From positions 8,658,557-8,722,556 of the forward strand of contig NC_089700.1 in assembly GCF_031753505.1 (NCBI RefSeq): a stretch of DNA of 64,000 nucleotides, read 5' to 3'. Within the stretch, counting starts at the first letter, position 1. Every line of letters begins with the position of its first letter. This stretch comes from Anomalospiza imberbis. Lineage: Eukaryota > Chordata > Aves > Passeriformes > Viduidae. Both the position numbers and the translations under genes were made by a program. Below are positions 11,392-21,640 of the stretch, in pieces. A model generated the notes under the pieces. That model saw nothing but the letters and a program-made list of their open reading frames with translations, was not told where the DNA came from and did no database searches.

Positions 11392-13573
11392 GTAGGTGGG
11401 AGATCACTTTCTGTTCTCAGCTGTCCTGTGTGGGGTGTAAAACGGCACAGGACTGAAAAGGAATTGATTTTGGTTTTCTCTTGAGGCCAGGTTGCATGGA
11501 GCCACCTGACCTGGGGAGTGGCACCTCTGCCTGTGCCAGGGGGTGGAATGGGATGGGCTTCAAGGCCCCTTCCAACCCAAACCATTCTGGGATTCTGTGG
11601 CTTTTTGCCCACATAATGCAAAGGGCCTTGATGCCTGAATGAGTCTTAGACACCTCAGTCAGCTCTAAACCTGAAGGATTTAGTATTTCAAAGCCATGGA
11701 ATAGATTCATGCTGTGTATTTCCATTCACATTTCTCTTACACTCCTTTCCTCTCCCATTTAAGCCCCACAAAGCTGGCCTGGATACCAACAGGGACTACA
11801 ACAACAACAGAAAAAAAAAAAAAAACTAAAAAAGTTTAACTTTGTTGGCAAATATGTGGCTGTGGAAGTCAGGCTGTACAACCCCACCCTTTGGCACTGA
11901 AAAGTCAGTTCTGGGTAATAAAAATCTGTTTTATTCTGGGACAGATCCAGTTATTAGTCTCCCAATTTCTAGCTGTTCTGTTGAAATTCAGTGTCACTAT
12001 AATTTATTGGTTTCAGCGATAAATTACCAACAAAACAGTTTTAACTACTTCACCTCCTGCCTCTCCTCTGTTTTTCCTGCTGGTATGTCTGAAGTAGCCT
12101 GGGGTTAATGTTTAGAACTCATGAAAAATAACCTGAAAACAGTTAATGAAGGTTTTTGTGTCACTGAATTATCCGTGCTGTGTAGTAAGGCATGGAAATT
12201 ATAATCATCTTTGTTTGTTTCCTGTCAGCTTTGAATGTGCCAGTTCCATATTTAATTAAGTTTTGTAATCAAGTGATTTCTCAAGTTGTGTACAGTCTTA
12301 CACCATTGTCTTTTACGACCTTTTACTAAAAACAAGGTCGAAACAAGGTTGAAACATTTTTATTACACATATTAAATGAAAAAGATTAACTGCATGTTTG
12401 TATGTATGGAACAAATTAAAGCCTTTTACTTAAAGTCTTAAATCATTCTGTAACTCTGAGGGAATGTGGATATTCTTCAATATTTGCCAGGATTTCTGTT
12501 AGTTCATCTTAAGCAACTGATTTTACAGCTAAGGAATACAAAATTAAGTGGGCTGCGTGACTAATGAGAGCTGCAGTTTCTGTGTAAATATCAGCATCTG
12601 ATAAGGCAAAATGTTTCAATTACTGGAGTAAGACTGAAATAATACATCTTGGGTTACAATATGCTGGAGATCAGATTAGATTAATATTTTAAAAGCAACA
12701 GCTTTTTAAAAATCTAAAATTTATGAATATTATTACAATGCAAAATAGAATACATGTGTTGTGAATGTGTAGTAAGTGATATTTAAACAAGTTTGGTGTC
12801 TGTTTGGATACAATTGTATTTTTTCATTGTTTACTGGTATTATTTTTTAAATCTTATTCCAGAATTCCTTTTCTTTAAAAGTTTAAAAATTATTACTGCT
12901 CATTAGCTTGACAGCCTTTGAACAAGCCATTCTCCTCCAAAAAACCAGCTCGGGTTTCGGGTTTTATTCATCTTATTGTGAACACAAAATAACACCTTGA
13001 TTAGAAAAGCCTTTTTGTGAGCAGGGCCTGGGCTGGGTGTGAGCTCAGTGCCAGGCAGGGCTGTGCTCCAAAAGCTGTTCCTTTCCAGAGCAGGAGTTTG
13101 GGAGAGGCTGGACAGGCTCCTGGCTGGGAGGGCAGGTGCTCCTATCCAGTTACACCCTGTAATTCCATCCTCTGGAAGTGGGAGGCTGGGAATAGCTCTG
13201 CTGGAAAAGTACCAGCTCAGAAGTTCAGAGGGAAATGTCCCTGCAGCAGGTGCTGAGGTCACATTTGACCTGGGGTGGTGGCTGCTTTCAGCTCCTCGGG
13301 CAGTGCCCTGCACAAAGGCTGCTGGGGGTGCCAGGCCTGGGGCACTCTGGTTCCCTGAGTGCCAGGGCAGAGCAAACCACTGCATTCCCTGGATGTCACC
13401 TCATTCCTGAGGCATGGCAGCAGATGCTTTGGGATCAGGAGAAAAGACAACTGAGAGCTCACATTGACTTCCTAACAAATTTAAAAAAAAAACAAGTCAG
13501 TGTTTTTTTGGATAGCAGCTGACCTGCCAGCCTGTGCTTTGACATGTTTTATTTTTTTGCTTTTCTTTTGCAG
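11392..13573 (+). other. VMP1: VMP1 intron 2
   Basis: The intron is 2.2 kb, GTAGGT to TTTTGCAG. It contains a CR1 3' tail near its start, an A-rich run at about 11809-11825, a long AT-rich middle and a GC-richer stretch at 13.0-13.4 kb with no recognisable coding content. Confidence 0.8.
11485..11601 (+). mobile_element. CR1 LINE 3' tail, plus orientation
   Basis: The end reads 'gggatgggcttcaaggcccc', then 'ttccaacccaaaccattctg', then 'ggattctgtgg'. This is the sense-strand terminus of bird CR1 elements, which end in ATTCTATGA-type repeats. Only the last ~110 bases are recognisable, and the left boundary is uncertain. Confidence 0.8.
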
Positions 13574-13709
13574 ATTCCTCGATGCTGAGTGAGCGGAAGA
13601 GAAGGGAGCGAGAGGAGAGGTTGAATATTGTACTGTGGAAAAAACCGCTTGTTACCTTGCAGTATTTTTGCCTGGAAACTCTAATAAACTTGAAGGAATG
13701 GACCATAAA
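13574..13709 (+). CDS. VMP1: VMP1 exon 3, residues 26-71
   Basis: The acceptor is TTTTGCAG at 13573. The exon completes an Asp codon and encodes SSMLSERKRREREERLNIVL, then WKKPLVTLQYFCLETLINLK and EWTIK. The charged KRREREER stretch followed by LNIVLW matches human VMP1 residues 27-70 closely. This region is a cytosolic, helix-forming basic segment leading into the first membrane-associated part. The donor is AA followed by GTAAAA, which lacks the usual G at +5 and is therefore weak. Both phases (1 in, 2 out) fit the neighbouring exons. Confidence 0.97.
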
Positions 13710-16007
13710 GTAAAAATCATTTCTTTAACTTCTACTAAGCGTTCTGGGCAAACCCATGCTCTGATTCAGTAGGTCATTCTGACATCTCACTTTCCCTGAT
13801 GATTCACGACTTGAAAACTGTTTATTTCAGAGAACATGTGTATTTTTGTCCCTTCAAGGTGGCTGCTGGAACATCCCACACTTGTAGCTGTGCTCTCAGA
13901 CCTTCTGCCTAAATTACATAAGTGCAGCAAGGTGCTTGGGGGAGCAAATGGCAAACTGCCTTTCTGTAGAGTTGAATATTCCAATTTGAAAGAGTGGGAC
14001 AGTGTTGTGGGATCCTCAAGGCAAAGGGATATTGTGCCTATGGCTGCAGCGTCAGCACTGACCTACTAATGCAGGTGTTGGTGTCACTGAGTAATCTTCA
14101 AATAGCTCAGCCAGGGCAGAGATCAGGGTTCTGTGGAGCTTGCAGTGATGTTTATGATGCTGTAAAGAGGACTTTGCTTCTCTGTGGGCCCTTTTACAGC
14201 AGGAAATGATTTATTAAGGTACTTCCCTTGAGTGCTATTTTCACACTGGATAAAACCAGCTTTTATTCCAGTGAGAGAATTTGTGAGGAGCAGTCCTGCC
14301 TTTCCCTGCTAGTGCTGAAATGCAGAGCCAGTTCTTAAGGCACAAGGCCTGGGGTTTAGGCTGCCAAAACATGAGTGTAATTTGCAATGAAAATGCCAAG
14401 AGTAGCAGCCATCCAGTGCTTGTGTTGGTAAGTGGGCTCTGTTGTGCTTGGGACTGAGTTTACAAAGCCTTTCCCAGCCAGGAGACGGGATCTAATGTCA
14501 CCTTGGGTGACTCCAGCTGTTGGGCTGCTCCTCTGCAGGCTGAGCTGAGCCTGGTACTCAGGGTTCTGCTCACTCCCTCTGGGCCGGGCTGGAGGTGTTG
14601 GCAGTCTGTATTTGCTGACAGTTTCCATTTTCTTTTGAAATAATTTGTATGAAAAATACCAGGTTTTTGTAGTGTAGCCTAACTTCCCTTTTACACCCCA
14701 CACCCCCCAAAAAATTGAACCCCCCAAGCCTATTTATTTGATTATGTGCATTCCTTAAACTACCATTAGGAATTGTTTCTGAGAACTGTTTTACTGGGTC
14801 TGACCTCTGTAATTTCTGACAATCGCCAAGCATTCACTTGAACTAAGCAGAAATAACATTTGAGGATTTATTTTAAGACCTCAAATCTTATTTGGCTTCC
14901 TAGACATCCAGTTTTGTTACAGATAGCACTTGCCTCCTCTGCTGAGCAGCACATTCAGTTGTCTGGCACTCCCCTGACAGAATCTTTACAGAAAATAACC
15001 CTGACTATTACAAGCTATTAAGTTGAGACCTCAGATTGACTCTTAAAGATCTCCTGTGTTCCATTGCATAAATTGTGTTTTGAATGACAATCATTTGAGA
15101 ATTCAATTGTCATACTAATGCAAGCAGCACTAACTTCAATTTTAAAATGTTTTGAGTGCTCTTTTCAGTTTGCTTAATATGAAATATTTGTGACTGTTTT
15201 CCTGTATTATGCCTCGCATTTCTATGTTTCTGTCTAAATAGATAAGTTATATTTATAGTTTGCTATTACAGGCTGGGAATTTTAAGTGATGCTAGCACTT
15301 GCTTTTTTATATATCATTAGGTGACAATATAGTAGTGTTTTCTGGAAAATAATAAATGTATTTGCCAATCTACTCTTTGTGACCGCATACACATCAAGCA
15401 GGAAAAAAAAAGAGTAAAACCAAACACCCTCAAAAATTATTTGGTGGCAAATTACTTTGAAAAACACTTCTCTCCATTTACTCACCTAATGCTTCAGAGT
15501 TACCTAAAATATATTTATTAAATTACAAGATACTAATTTTAATAGATAAGGGGAAACAAAATAATGTAAAGATTTGTTCCTGTGGCTGTCACTGTGGTTC
15601 TGCCCAACAGCACAGTTGGAAATCAGCTCTTCTGAATTCCACCCAGCTTGTCCTTGCCCAGGGCCAGTGCAGGGCCTGCTTTGCTCTGTGCTTGGCCACA
15701 GCTGCTGCTCAGAGCCTGGGTCTCTGACTCTTGGCTCCAGAAGCTGAATTGTTTTCAGCTTGTGTTTGTTTTCAGACAGTTGCTTTGTTTTTCTTTATTA
15801 AAAAAAGTAAAATATGAGTGCCTGAACTTTGATCTCGCTTGACAGTGATGCAGAGATTTTTCCCTAAAGAGTAAAGGCTCCCCAGATATTTTCTTGGGAG
15901 GCTTACATTGTCCCTGCTGAGCACATCCAGGCAGCCCCAGTCCCCAGAGGTAACTTTGAAATGCATGTTTAAGGATGAAAAACCCTAATTTGCCATTTGT
16001 CTTTAAG
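13710..16007 (+). other. VMP1: VMP1 intron 3
   Basis: The intron is 2.3 kb, GTAAAA to TCTTTAAG. It is AT-rich. No repeat element or coding signal is recognised. Confidence 0.8.
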
Positions 16008-16098
16008 ATTGTGGCGGCGGCGAGGGGTCCTGGTGTGTGTGTTGCTGGCACTGGCAGTGCTCACAGCCCTGTACTACATCGAGGGAGCACATCAACAG
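16008..16098 (+). CDS. VMP1: VMP1 exon 4, residues 71-101 (first transmembrane segment)
   Basis: The acceptor is TTTAAG at 16007, with AAG rather than CAG. It encodes LWRRRGVLVCVLLALAVLTA followed by LYYIEGAHQQ. A basic cap (WRRR) precedes about 18 hydrophobic residues, the first clear transmembrane helix. It aligns with human LWHRQSIVVSFLLLLAVLIA and YYVEGVHQQ, including the conserved YY.EG.HQQ end. The hydrophobic core residues differ but the character is kept, as usual for a membrane anchor. The donor is GTACCA at 16099, again a weak match after the GT. Confidence 0.96.
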
Positions 16099-17574
16099 GT
16101 ACCACCTCTGCTTCCCTGACTCCCACTCCTTCCCTGTGCTGGGAATTGAATGAATTGTGCTGGCATCCCCATGAATTTATAATGTATCTTTGGAGCTGCT
16201 CACTAAGCTTTTGTTTCTCAAGTCGTGACTGCTCTGTTGGTGTGCATGAGTTGTGTTTCAGAGGTGGGGAGGGATGAGCTGTGTCATTTGATCTGTTCTG
16301 GTGGATCTGGGGGTGTCTCATCTGTTCTGAGTGAAGCACACCTCGGCTGCTGCAGCACTCCTTCACAGCTGCTGTCAGCAAGATTTTAAAGGTGGTGGGA
16401 GCTCCTGAGGGGAAGTGTTACCCTTGAGTCGTGGCAGAGCTTCGTGGTTCCCGAGAAGTGATTCTTGTGTTGCTGTGGAAGGTCTCCTGCCCAGCTAGGA
16501 CAAGCACATGTAGAGATGTAAAATGGTTTCGTGGTTCAAATCTGTTCCTGTGATGTGAACACAAAGCCTGGTGCTTTTGCAGCACTGAAAGTGTAAGACA
16601 GGGCTTAAGCTTAGTGATGGTGCTGTCTGCACCCTTCCCTTCCCCATTTCTCTTGGAGTTTCAGATTTTCCTGGAGGACACGGAGCCCTTTTAAAAACCA
16701 ATTCCAACTGCTGTCGCAGCTCTGAAATGAGCAGGTTCCCAATTGCAGAGAACTTGCTTCCATCCCTCCTGCTGTGGTGCGGCACTGCCTGCCTGAGGGA
16801 TCTGCACTTCTGGACCCCAAGTCCTGACTGCCCAGGTTTCCTTGAGCCTGCTGGGAAGAAACCTGATCCTCTGGGATTGCTGAGGACAGTGTGACCCTCA
16901 GGTGACAGCCAGTGCAGGAGCTCCCTGTTAAGGAGGAGTCAGCCATGTGCACTTGGCATTTTCAAGATGCTTCTGTGCCCTGCAGGTTGGAGCCTGGGTA
17001 AGAATGGTGTAAACTTCACCTTGCTGCTGTTGGACCATGGATGGTGTGAAATAGTGGCCAGAACTTGCTGTGCCTTTCCCATATATCCCCTCATTTCTGG
17101 GTGCAGCACACTACCAGCATTTTAATGTTTTCTTAAAAGTAACAAACCTGCTCCTCACTGCTCCAAGATGCGACATCCAGCAGTCTCACTGGGAGTGCAG
17201 CTGATTTTATTCCTTTATTTAAACTGTTAGACAATTCCCTGACCTGCCTGGGCTCTACTTGACACTGTCTAGGGCTTGCTCCTCATGGGCCTGTTCTGGA
17301 TTTCAACCTCCTACTATTGAACCTGAATTTCTGTCTATCTCCTTGGAAACTTAATGATTCCAAAATGTGGGTTTTTTTTTTTCTTTTGGAAGTGCACTGT
17401 TTTCTCTACATGTCTGTGCTGTTACTGTAATAAATTGAGAATAGAAGTATTTAGGAGTCTATTTCAGTTGTTATAATCCAGATAAATGTCTCTGTTAGCT
17501 CGTAGCTTAATTTTCTCCCTTGGAGATTCAATAATTTATATTTTTTTCTTTTTTTTCTGACTTCCCTTGCTCAG
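16099..17574 (+). other. VMP1: VMP1 intron 4
   Basis: The intron is 1.5 kb, GTACCA to TTGCTCAG, preceded by a strong T-rich tract at about 17540-17560. No repeats or genes are recognised. Confidence 0.8.
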
Positions 17575-17685
17575 TATGTGCGGTACATGGAGAAGAAGTT
17601 CTTCTGGTGTGCCTACTGGGTAGGATTGGGCATTCTGTCCTCTGTTGGGCTTGGAACAGGTCTCCACACCTTTCTGCTCTATTTG
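17575..17685 (+). CDS. VMP1: VMP1 exon 5, residues 102-138
   Basis: It encodes YVRYMEKKFFWCAYWVGLGI followed by LSSVGLGTGLHTFLLYL, exactly 37 codons. The glycine-rich hydrophobic segment GLGILSSVGLGTGLHTFLLYL is identical to human VMP1 over most of its length and forms a membrane-embedded segment of the scramblase. The acceptor is GCTCAG and the donor GTAAGG at 17686. In-frame joins to exons 4 and 6 are exact (phase 0). Confidence 0.97.
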
Positions 17686-18567
17686 GTAAGGATATTTCCA
17701 GCCATGTCCTTTTTGAATTGAGTACTTCAGTTGTTGCATATTTTAAAATCGGAAAATAAATAATTTTCTGCAAGTTCTAAACATTAAATACATCTAAAGT
17801 TGGTGCTCTGGAGAATGCTGTTCATGTTCTACACTGCATCACCTTGCTCTGTAGTTTGTAAGCTCTGTGTTTGTTGAACTGTGGATATTGGCCTGCTGTT
17901 GGTTAATCCTCACTTTGAAACAATGAGCCAAATCTGCAAGCTCTATCCTCTAATCACCTCATTTAAATGAAGCCTGTTCCACTGTGTACAGCTCAAGTGT
18001 TTCCATTTAAAATTTTTCAGAGTATTTTTTTAGTAGCTTAAAATGATCATTTTTCTAACTGAAGCCACCAAAACAGTCAGCTGGTTTGAAGTTCAGTCTG
18101 TATTAGTTTTGCTTTGAAAATAATAGCAAGAACAATGTTTTTCTATGAAGATAAAATATTAAAATTTGCATGATGTTGTTTATCTCAATGTAGCTATGAA
18201 AGTCAGGGAGATGTTTGGGTGTGTTTTGCTTTTGGCATTGGATTAGTTCCTGGGTTATGAAACCACTGTCCTGGATTCAAGAAAAGGATTCATGGCCACA
18301 AAGTAATTAAAACCAGTTCATGCAACAAATGTCATCTTGTATTTGGAACCATTACAGATGTTTACTTTCAGAGCTGCTTTAATCATTAACAATAACACAG
18401 AAAACACTACAGGAAACTCCTGCCTCTCCCCCCAGCAGGGCAGTGCCTGGGAGATGGAATGGCATGGCATGAGCAGCCTCAGATTTGCTCTGAGTGTAGC
18501 TTCTGTCCTGAAGGTTGTGGAAGGAATTCCTGCTAAACAAAACCAAGTTTGTGCATTGAGCACTGTC

Positions 18568-18661
18568 AGACCCCAGGCCACTCAAAAGTTATTTTGGCAC
18601 ATGAAATCTTCCTAAGACCCCAGGCCACTCAAAAGTTATTTTGGCACATGAAATCTTCCTA
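18568..18661 (+). repeat. Perfect two-copy tandem duplication, 47 bp unit
   Basis: The 47-base unit beginning agaccccaggccactcaaaa occurs at 18568-18614 and again, without a single difference, at 18615-18661. Perfect identity implies a recent event or an assembly duplication. Confidence 0.92.
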
Positions 18662-19365
18662 AGACAGCACCACTTCTTTTCTTAAAGGAGGCGGAACCTT
18701 TCTTTTACTCTGTATTTAAAAATCAAAGTTCTAAATTACTTCAATGTAGAAAAATTAAATTCCATAATACGTCCCTTTGATCATTCTGTGAGATATGTGA
18801 ACTTCGTAGAAGTACTTAGGCCATGACTTGAGCTGACACTGAAATAATTTATAGAAAATACAACTTTTCAGTTGGTTTATCAGTATAACTTATGGCAGCT
18901 GTTTGGGAGGTTAACAGCCTTGCAAAGATTACAGGGATGTGTCACTCAGGAAAATAAATTGAGTTTAATATTGTTAGAGAAGGTATTTATTTGGAACATA
19001 AAAGGGAAGGCTTCACATAACTTTGTTAGGAGGGGGAAACAGATTGAATCGATTACACTGAGTAATGAGAAGGTGGTTATGGAGTAAAATGTAATAAAAA
19101 TGTACCATCAACATCTAAAGTGTAAACACTACAGGAGAAATACTGGTTTGCTTTAAATATATGAGGCAGATAAGCATGTTCCTGTTTCACTGAGGGAATT
19201 CCGTGAAGGCAGTGAGTGCAGGAACAACGAGAGGCCAGGATTTGTTTCTTTTTTTTTTTTCCCCTCCTGAGCAAGATTTAGTGATTAGCATGGTCAGTTA
19301 ATACCTTCTGGGCACTGCCTGAGCACCTCGTGGTTTACACCTCGGTGGAAACCACGCGGTTGTTG

Positions 19366-19379
19366 CCACTAGATGGCAG
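19366..19379 (+). promoter_or_regulatory. Candidate CTCF binding site
   Basis: CCACTAGATGGCAG matches the CTCF core consensus CCASYAGRKGGCRS at all 14 positions. It is preceded by TTG and followed by AGGGAG. It lies in an otherwise featureless part of intron 5. Motif match is seen; occupancy is inference. Confidence 0.6.
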
Positions 19380-21380
19380 AGGGAGTGTAAGAACAGCAGC
19401 TCCTGACCCTAACAAACCGTGTTTGAACTGTTAATATTCTTATCGCTGCAGCTGTACCAGCAAGGTGTACATGGAATATGTTATCACTGCAGTAAAACAG
19501 TGCTTGGTATCTGCTCAGCGTGAGAGGGAACAAGCAGTACTAACCTGAGGCTGCTGCTGCAGCTTTTAGGGGTGAACTCTTTCAGAGCGGTGGTCTGGAT
19601 TTAACCCATCTGGAAACAACACAGTTAGAAGCTCTAGCTGTCAAAGGGAGGAGTTGTAACTGTTTTGCTTTGTTAATTGTACAGCAGTTCCCTGTAAAAG
19701 TAGAAATATGACACATTAATTGGGGCTCTCAATATTAACTTCTGCATTACCACTGATCTGCTTTCCATGCTCCATATACTTGAATTCTATTTCTTCATAA
19801 TGGTAATAGAACTTATTCTTCTGTTGACTCAAAGAAACGAAAAGTTACAAAACAAATCCTCCCCTGCTTTAGTGCCTGGATTTGCTGGCAATAGAGAATA
19901 GGCCCAGTAAGTGCTTTCAAATTGCTTTTAATTAATTGCTCATTTTAAAGCTGTATGTACAGGGAGATTGTTGGGAATGCAATTACATGCTGGGAGAACA
20001 ATGCCCTTGGGCCCACCCATGTGGTGCTGAGCTCTGCTGGGACTTGCAACACGGTCTGTGCCACCAGGGCACGTGGAGGAATTGATGGCATGTAGGCACC
20101 TGCTCAGGCTCCTTCAGCTGTCACACAGGTGCATCTGGATGAAATACACTGGATTAGCCATTTACTGCATATGGCCATTCCCAAGCACTGGGCAGGCCGT
20201 GGAAGTGGTTATGCAATGGCTGCAGGATATGAATGACTCTGATGTTTGCTTTCCCTGGCCTGCTTAGCTGTTTTTGCAGTGTTGAAAACTGTCATTTGTC
20301 TGCATCCTTCAGAGCATCTCTCACCAGCTGCTTTTTGGAGCTGCATTCCGGTGCCAGGAGAGATCCTGGGGTTAGCTGAGAAGAGAGTACTTGGAAATTG
20401 CTAAAAGTAGAATTTAAGGCAGCCTCAGTGTGGGAGGCTGCTGCTGCCTCAGGATCATTTCAGTTCACATCTGATCCTGGATTTTTTTGGTCACCAATCC
20501 TTGGTGCAAGAGGGACAGGTCGAGTGTGTCAGTTTGATACCAGGCTTTTAATTGCTGTTCCTGGGATTGGAGAGCTTTCTGTATGTTAGAAAGGGCCTGA
20601 ACATTGTCTGATGTGTCAGTTCCTTGTTTAATGCTGCTTTCTTAGTTGTTGCCAGCATTGGATGTAAAATCTGACATGGTTTTTTGGGAAACAATTTGGC
20701 ACTGAGCTAAGGGCTGGCACAGAGCAGATCTTCAACGCAGGAGCAGGGAAGCAGGCCACTCTTCCAAGAATCTTTTCCATTCTGACACTTTCAAAACAAG
20801 CCTGCTATTTTCCTGAAGCCCATTAAAGGTTTTTCACAATTCTTTAAAAACAACCCTTAAAAATAGGAATCTTGATGTGGTTCTGTAGGAACTAAAACTA
20901 TTATGATTAATGACTCCACATACTGGTTTTAGCAGTCCATGGCCTTTTCCTCGCTCCTGAGATGTTTTCTGTTGGTGGTAGATTAAAATCCGAACAGCAT
21001 GAATCACCTCATTACCAGCAGAGGATGGCTGAGGGTAACTCATGAGGAATTTTTGGTGTTTGTACATCTCTGAGAGATCTTTGCTGCTGAAAATGAATGA
21101 ATGAGGTGGCGGTGCCGGAGGGGACAGGAGGTGCAGTGCTGGGTTGGGATCATGGGCTGAGCCCATCCCCACCCAAAGCTCTGCCTCGTGCTTTGGTTTC
21201 ACTTCAGCTCTGAAAAACGGATTTTTGTCAAAGATGTGGCCAAAAAAAAACCGTGCTTAAAACGAGTGGTTGAGGGCGAGGTAATGCCGCCTCTCCCTGG
21301 GGAAGTGAAATCCCTGAAGGGATGAATGGCACCGAATTCCTCACCCCTCCAAAGCTCAGGGCGAGCTCTGGCTGTGTTCA

Positions 21381-21545
21381 CATTGTTGGTGCTTTTGGTG
21401 CTTAAATGTGGATTTTGTTTGCTCAGGGGGTGTTGGCATTGTTGGTGTTTTTGGTGCTTAAATGTGGATTTTGTTTGCTCAGGGGGTGTTTGCATTGTTG
21501 GTGTTTTTGGTGCTTAAATGTGGATTTTGTTTGCCCATTGGGCTC
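21381..21545 (+). repeat. Tandem array, three copies of 56 bp
   Basis: Copies start at 21381, 21437 and 21493 with 'cattgttggtg' and run through 'cttaaatgtggattttgttt' and, in the first two copies, 'gctcagggggtgtt'. Spacing is exactly 56 bases. Substitutions between copies are few. Frames read through it are repeat artefacts. Confidence 0.9.
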
Positions 21546-21546
21546 G

Positions 21547-21640
21547 GCTGAGGGGGTACATTTTTATTTAACTGCTGAGGGGGTACATTTTTATTTAACT
21601 GCTGAGGGGGTACATTTTTATTTAAGTGCTGAGGGGGTTT
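21547..21640 (+). repeat. Tandem array, four copies of 27 bp
   Basis: Copies begin at 21547, 21574, 21601 and 21628 with gctgaggggg, then tacatttttatttaact. The last copy is truncated. It adjoins the 56-bp array with only a couple of bases between, and both arrays share a 'gagggggt/caggggg' core. The 27-bp period produces repeated short peptides in translation, but there is no gene context. Confidence 0.9.

Noticed and set aside
20066..20079. Possible CTCF site ccaccagggcacgt
   Set aside because: Only the left half matches; the GGC after the AGRK core is missing.
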